Below are positions 62,494 through 64,000 of a stretch of DNA of 64,000 bases, piece by piece. Below the pieces are notes generated by a model, which was not told where the DNA came from, did no database searches, and saw only the letters and a program-made list of their open reading frames with translations. The stretch covers positions 136,881 to 200,880 of the forward strand of contig DADT01000031.1 of the NCBI GenBank assembly GCA_002495065.1, given 5' to 3'. Made by a program: the position numbers and the translations under genes. This stretch comes from Methanoregula sp. UBA471 (GTDB lineage: Archaea > Halobacteriota > Methanomicrobia > Methanomicrobiales > Methanospirillaceae). Within the stretch, counting starts at the first letter, position 1; each line of letters begins with the position of its first letter.

Positions 62494-62877
62494 AAAAGGT
62501 GTTGCCCGGTAACGATTCTGCAATATTGTCCTCTTACGGAGCTCATTTAAAGAATTTTTTCTGTTTTTCACTATGAAGATGTTCCCGGGGGCGTTGCCCC
62601 CGCCACGAAAGCGCCCCCTCATCGCGATAATGCAGTATTACCCGATCTCATGGAATACTGTGAATTTCTCTCGATCAGTCTTGACTTCATACGGAATATC
62701 TTATGCATGAAAAAAGGCATTTCTCAATGATGAACCGATTAAAAATTATTGCATTGCCAGCCCTGCCCTGAACCATCAAAAACCTGAACAAATTTCACTC
62801 TGGTCTGACGAAGCGAAAGGCAGAAAAAAACCGGGGCAGAAACGTGACACGGGAAGTCGTCCCGGGTGCAGCAGGAT
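62494..62877. other. Intergenic region with repeat fragment
   Basis: Contains a family-2-like hairpin (CCCGGGGGCGTTGCCCCCGC) at about 62582-62605 and CGATAATGCAGTATTACC nearby. No gene seen. Confidence 0.4.
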
Positions 62878-64000
62878 CTAGTGCATTCCTGGGATGCGGT
62901 AGGCTTCTTTTGGCACTGCGATCTCAAAACGTGCCCCGGTTCCCGGTTTTCCCGTCTCGTGGACAGTGATGGCGGTGATACCAAGGATTTCACGGGTGAG
63001 GAAGAGTCCGAGGCCGGTATTCTTCCCAAATCCGCGTTCGAAAATTCTTTCCTTTTCATCTGCCGGGATGCCATAGCCGTCATCCTCGCACACGATGAGA
63101 GGATCACCGTCCCGCCCATCAAAATACAACCGGATGGTCGTTATCTTACCGCCATATCGCACTGCATTATCCATCAGGTTGTAAAACACCTTGACAATCA
63201 GCGGGTCGGCGTACACTTCGGCACCTGCAGGAAGATCGTTTTTCAGGATGACCTTCCCGAGCGGGGCTTCCTTTGCTGCAATGCCTGCAAGTGTGTGGAT
63301 ATCCTGCCAGATGGGGGCCATGACACCGATGCTCTCATAAGTCTTGGTGAACTGAATCATGGTGGAGATCCGCTGTGCAGCGGTTGCAGCCTTCCGGAAA
63401 TACTCTTCAAATGAGGTGTCAGGCTGCTTTAACTCAAGTATCTCAAGATATGCCATCAGCACCGTCAGCTGGTTGTTGATATCATGCCTGGTGATGCTGG
63501 ACAGCAGGTTAAGTTTCCGTATGGCCATGTCAAGCGACCGGGAGAACTGCATGACTTCCTGCTCGTGGAACTCCATCTCTTTTTCGAGAATTTTTTGTTC
63601 GGTGATATCCACCATTGTTGTCAGCAGGCAGGGAATCTCTCCGATCATGATGTTGTCCATGGCAAACAAACCGTACTGGACCAAGCCATCCTTTGTCCGA
63701 ACCGGGACCTCCAGGTTTCTCGCCGTGCCCCTCTCCTCCAGCACGCGGAGGGCATTCTCCCGGTCAGATGGCTGGTGATAAATGTTAAGTTCAAGCACCC
63801 GTTTCCCGATCACCTCGGCCCGGGTGAAACCCAGCGTGTCAAGGAACGCTTCATTCACATCAATCAGTTTTCCGTCCTGTTTTGTCGAGATTGCCATCAG
63901 GGCTGCACTGGAATGGAACGCCGCGGAAAATTTCTCTTCGCTCTCTCTCATGGCCGCCTCGGCATCTCTGCGGCTTAGAAACCCGGCGACCTGGCGGATG
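62878..64000 (-). CDS. PAS sensor histidine kinase, N-terminus cut by window
   Basis: The frame is open to the window edge (QVAGFLSRRDAEAAMRESEE upstream of ATG 63951), so the start lies outside. One PAS domain (FSAAFHSSAALMAISTKQDG, then FLDTLGFTRAEVIGKRVLEL) is followed by a coiled linker. The kinase core has H box ITRHDINNQLTVL, N box LMDNAVRYGG, G1 CEDDGYGIP and G2 GLGLF. The core closely resembles that of the hybrid kinase at 20665. No membrane helix in the visible part. Confidence 0.9.
   Translation of the reverse strand, partial: IRQVAGFLSRRDAEAAMRESEEKFSAAFHSSAALMAISTKQDGKLIDVNEAFLDTLGFTRAEVIGKRVLELNIYHQPSDRENALRVLEERGTARNLEVPVRTKDGLVQYGLFAMDNIMIGEIPCLLTTMVDITEQKILEKEMEFHEQEVMQFSRSLDMAIRKLNLLSSITRHDINNQLTVLMAYLEILELKQPDTSFEEYFRKAATAAQRISTMIQFTKTYESIGVMAPIWQDIHTLAGIAAKEAPLGKVILKNDLPAGAEVYADPLIVKVFYNLMDNAVRYGGKITTIRLYFDGRDGDPLIVCEDDGYGIPADEKERIFERGFGKNTGLGLFLTREILGITAITVHETGKPGTGARFEIAVPKEAYRIPGMH

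Overview
The window looks like a chromosome segment of a methanogenic archaeon of the order Methanomicrobiales, probably Methanoregula-like. This is inferred from family content: an archaeal L30e protein, PEGA-repeat surface proteins, many PAS sensor kinases of the HisKA_2 type, small cysteine-rich DUF proteins (DUF2769, DUF3795, CGGC), DUF3303, DUF4382, BofA-like and DUF1328 proteins, and AT-rich TATA-type promoters. There are no rRNA, tRNA or methanogenesis genes, so the genus is not proven.

Layout. 0-7 kb: a truncated secreted protein, a secreted or anchored protein ending in two winged helices, a cysteine-desulfurase-like operon with a frameshifted methyltransferase, a frameshifted J-domain gene, a CGGC protein, a disulfide reductase whose N-terminus is out of frame, and a SHOCT membrane protein. 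7-10 kb: two small coupled genes and a six-repeat PEGA surface protein. 10-16.5 kb: the most unusual stretch. It holds a three-gene cassette of two short paralogous membrane proteins and a 1139-residue HEAT-CHAT protein with an intact His/Cys dyad, then a ladder of six ~100-bp repeats that are decayed copies of the 5' end of the next winged-helix gene. 16.5-31.6 kb: a rhomboid protease, dodecin, a frameshifted PEGA protein, a hybrid kinase with three near-identical PAS domains, a cupin fused to His/Lys-rich helical repeats, an orphan L30e, PPK2, a DUF4382 lipoprotein and small membrane proteins. 31.8-37.7 kb: a CheB-CheR-PAS / histidine kinase operon, then a duplicated block of small helical-repeat protein plus DUF1328, decayed in one copy. 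38-47 kb: methyltransferase, SagB-type oxidoreductase, a membrane sensor kinase and several small genes interspersed with mobile repeats. 47.7-49.7 kb: a tightly packed four-gene operon of unknown function. 49.8-54.2 kb: DUF3795, a TetR regulator with twin operators and an iron-sulfur-flavoprotein-like reductase, an orphan immunity protein, and a RelBE pair. 54.7-64 kb: an MFS exporter, cyclase, RecQ, a TIM-barrel protein and a truncated PAS kinase.

Two families of non-coding mobile repeats run through the window. The main one is about 465 bp with GGCTnnG-type terminal inverted repeats and 7-8 bp target duplications. It is present in three full copies, one internally deleted copy and one truncated copy. 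Four genes carry apparent single-base frameshifts, some at homopolymers, which suggests either sequence errors or recent decay. Signalling (PAS kinases, CheB/CheR, a response-regulator remnant) and conflict-type genes (CHAT, RelBE, immunity protein) dominate the accessory content.
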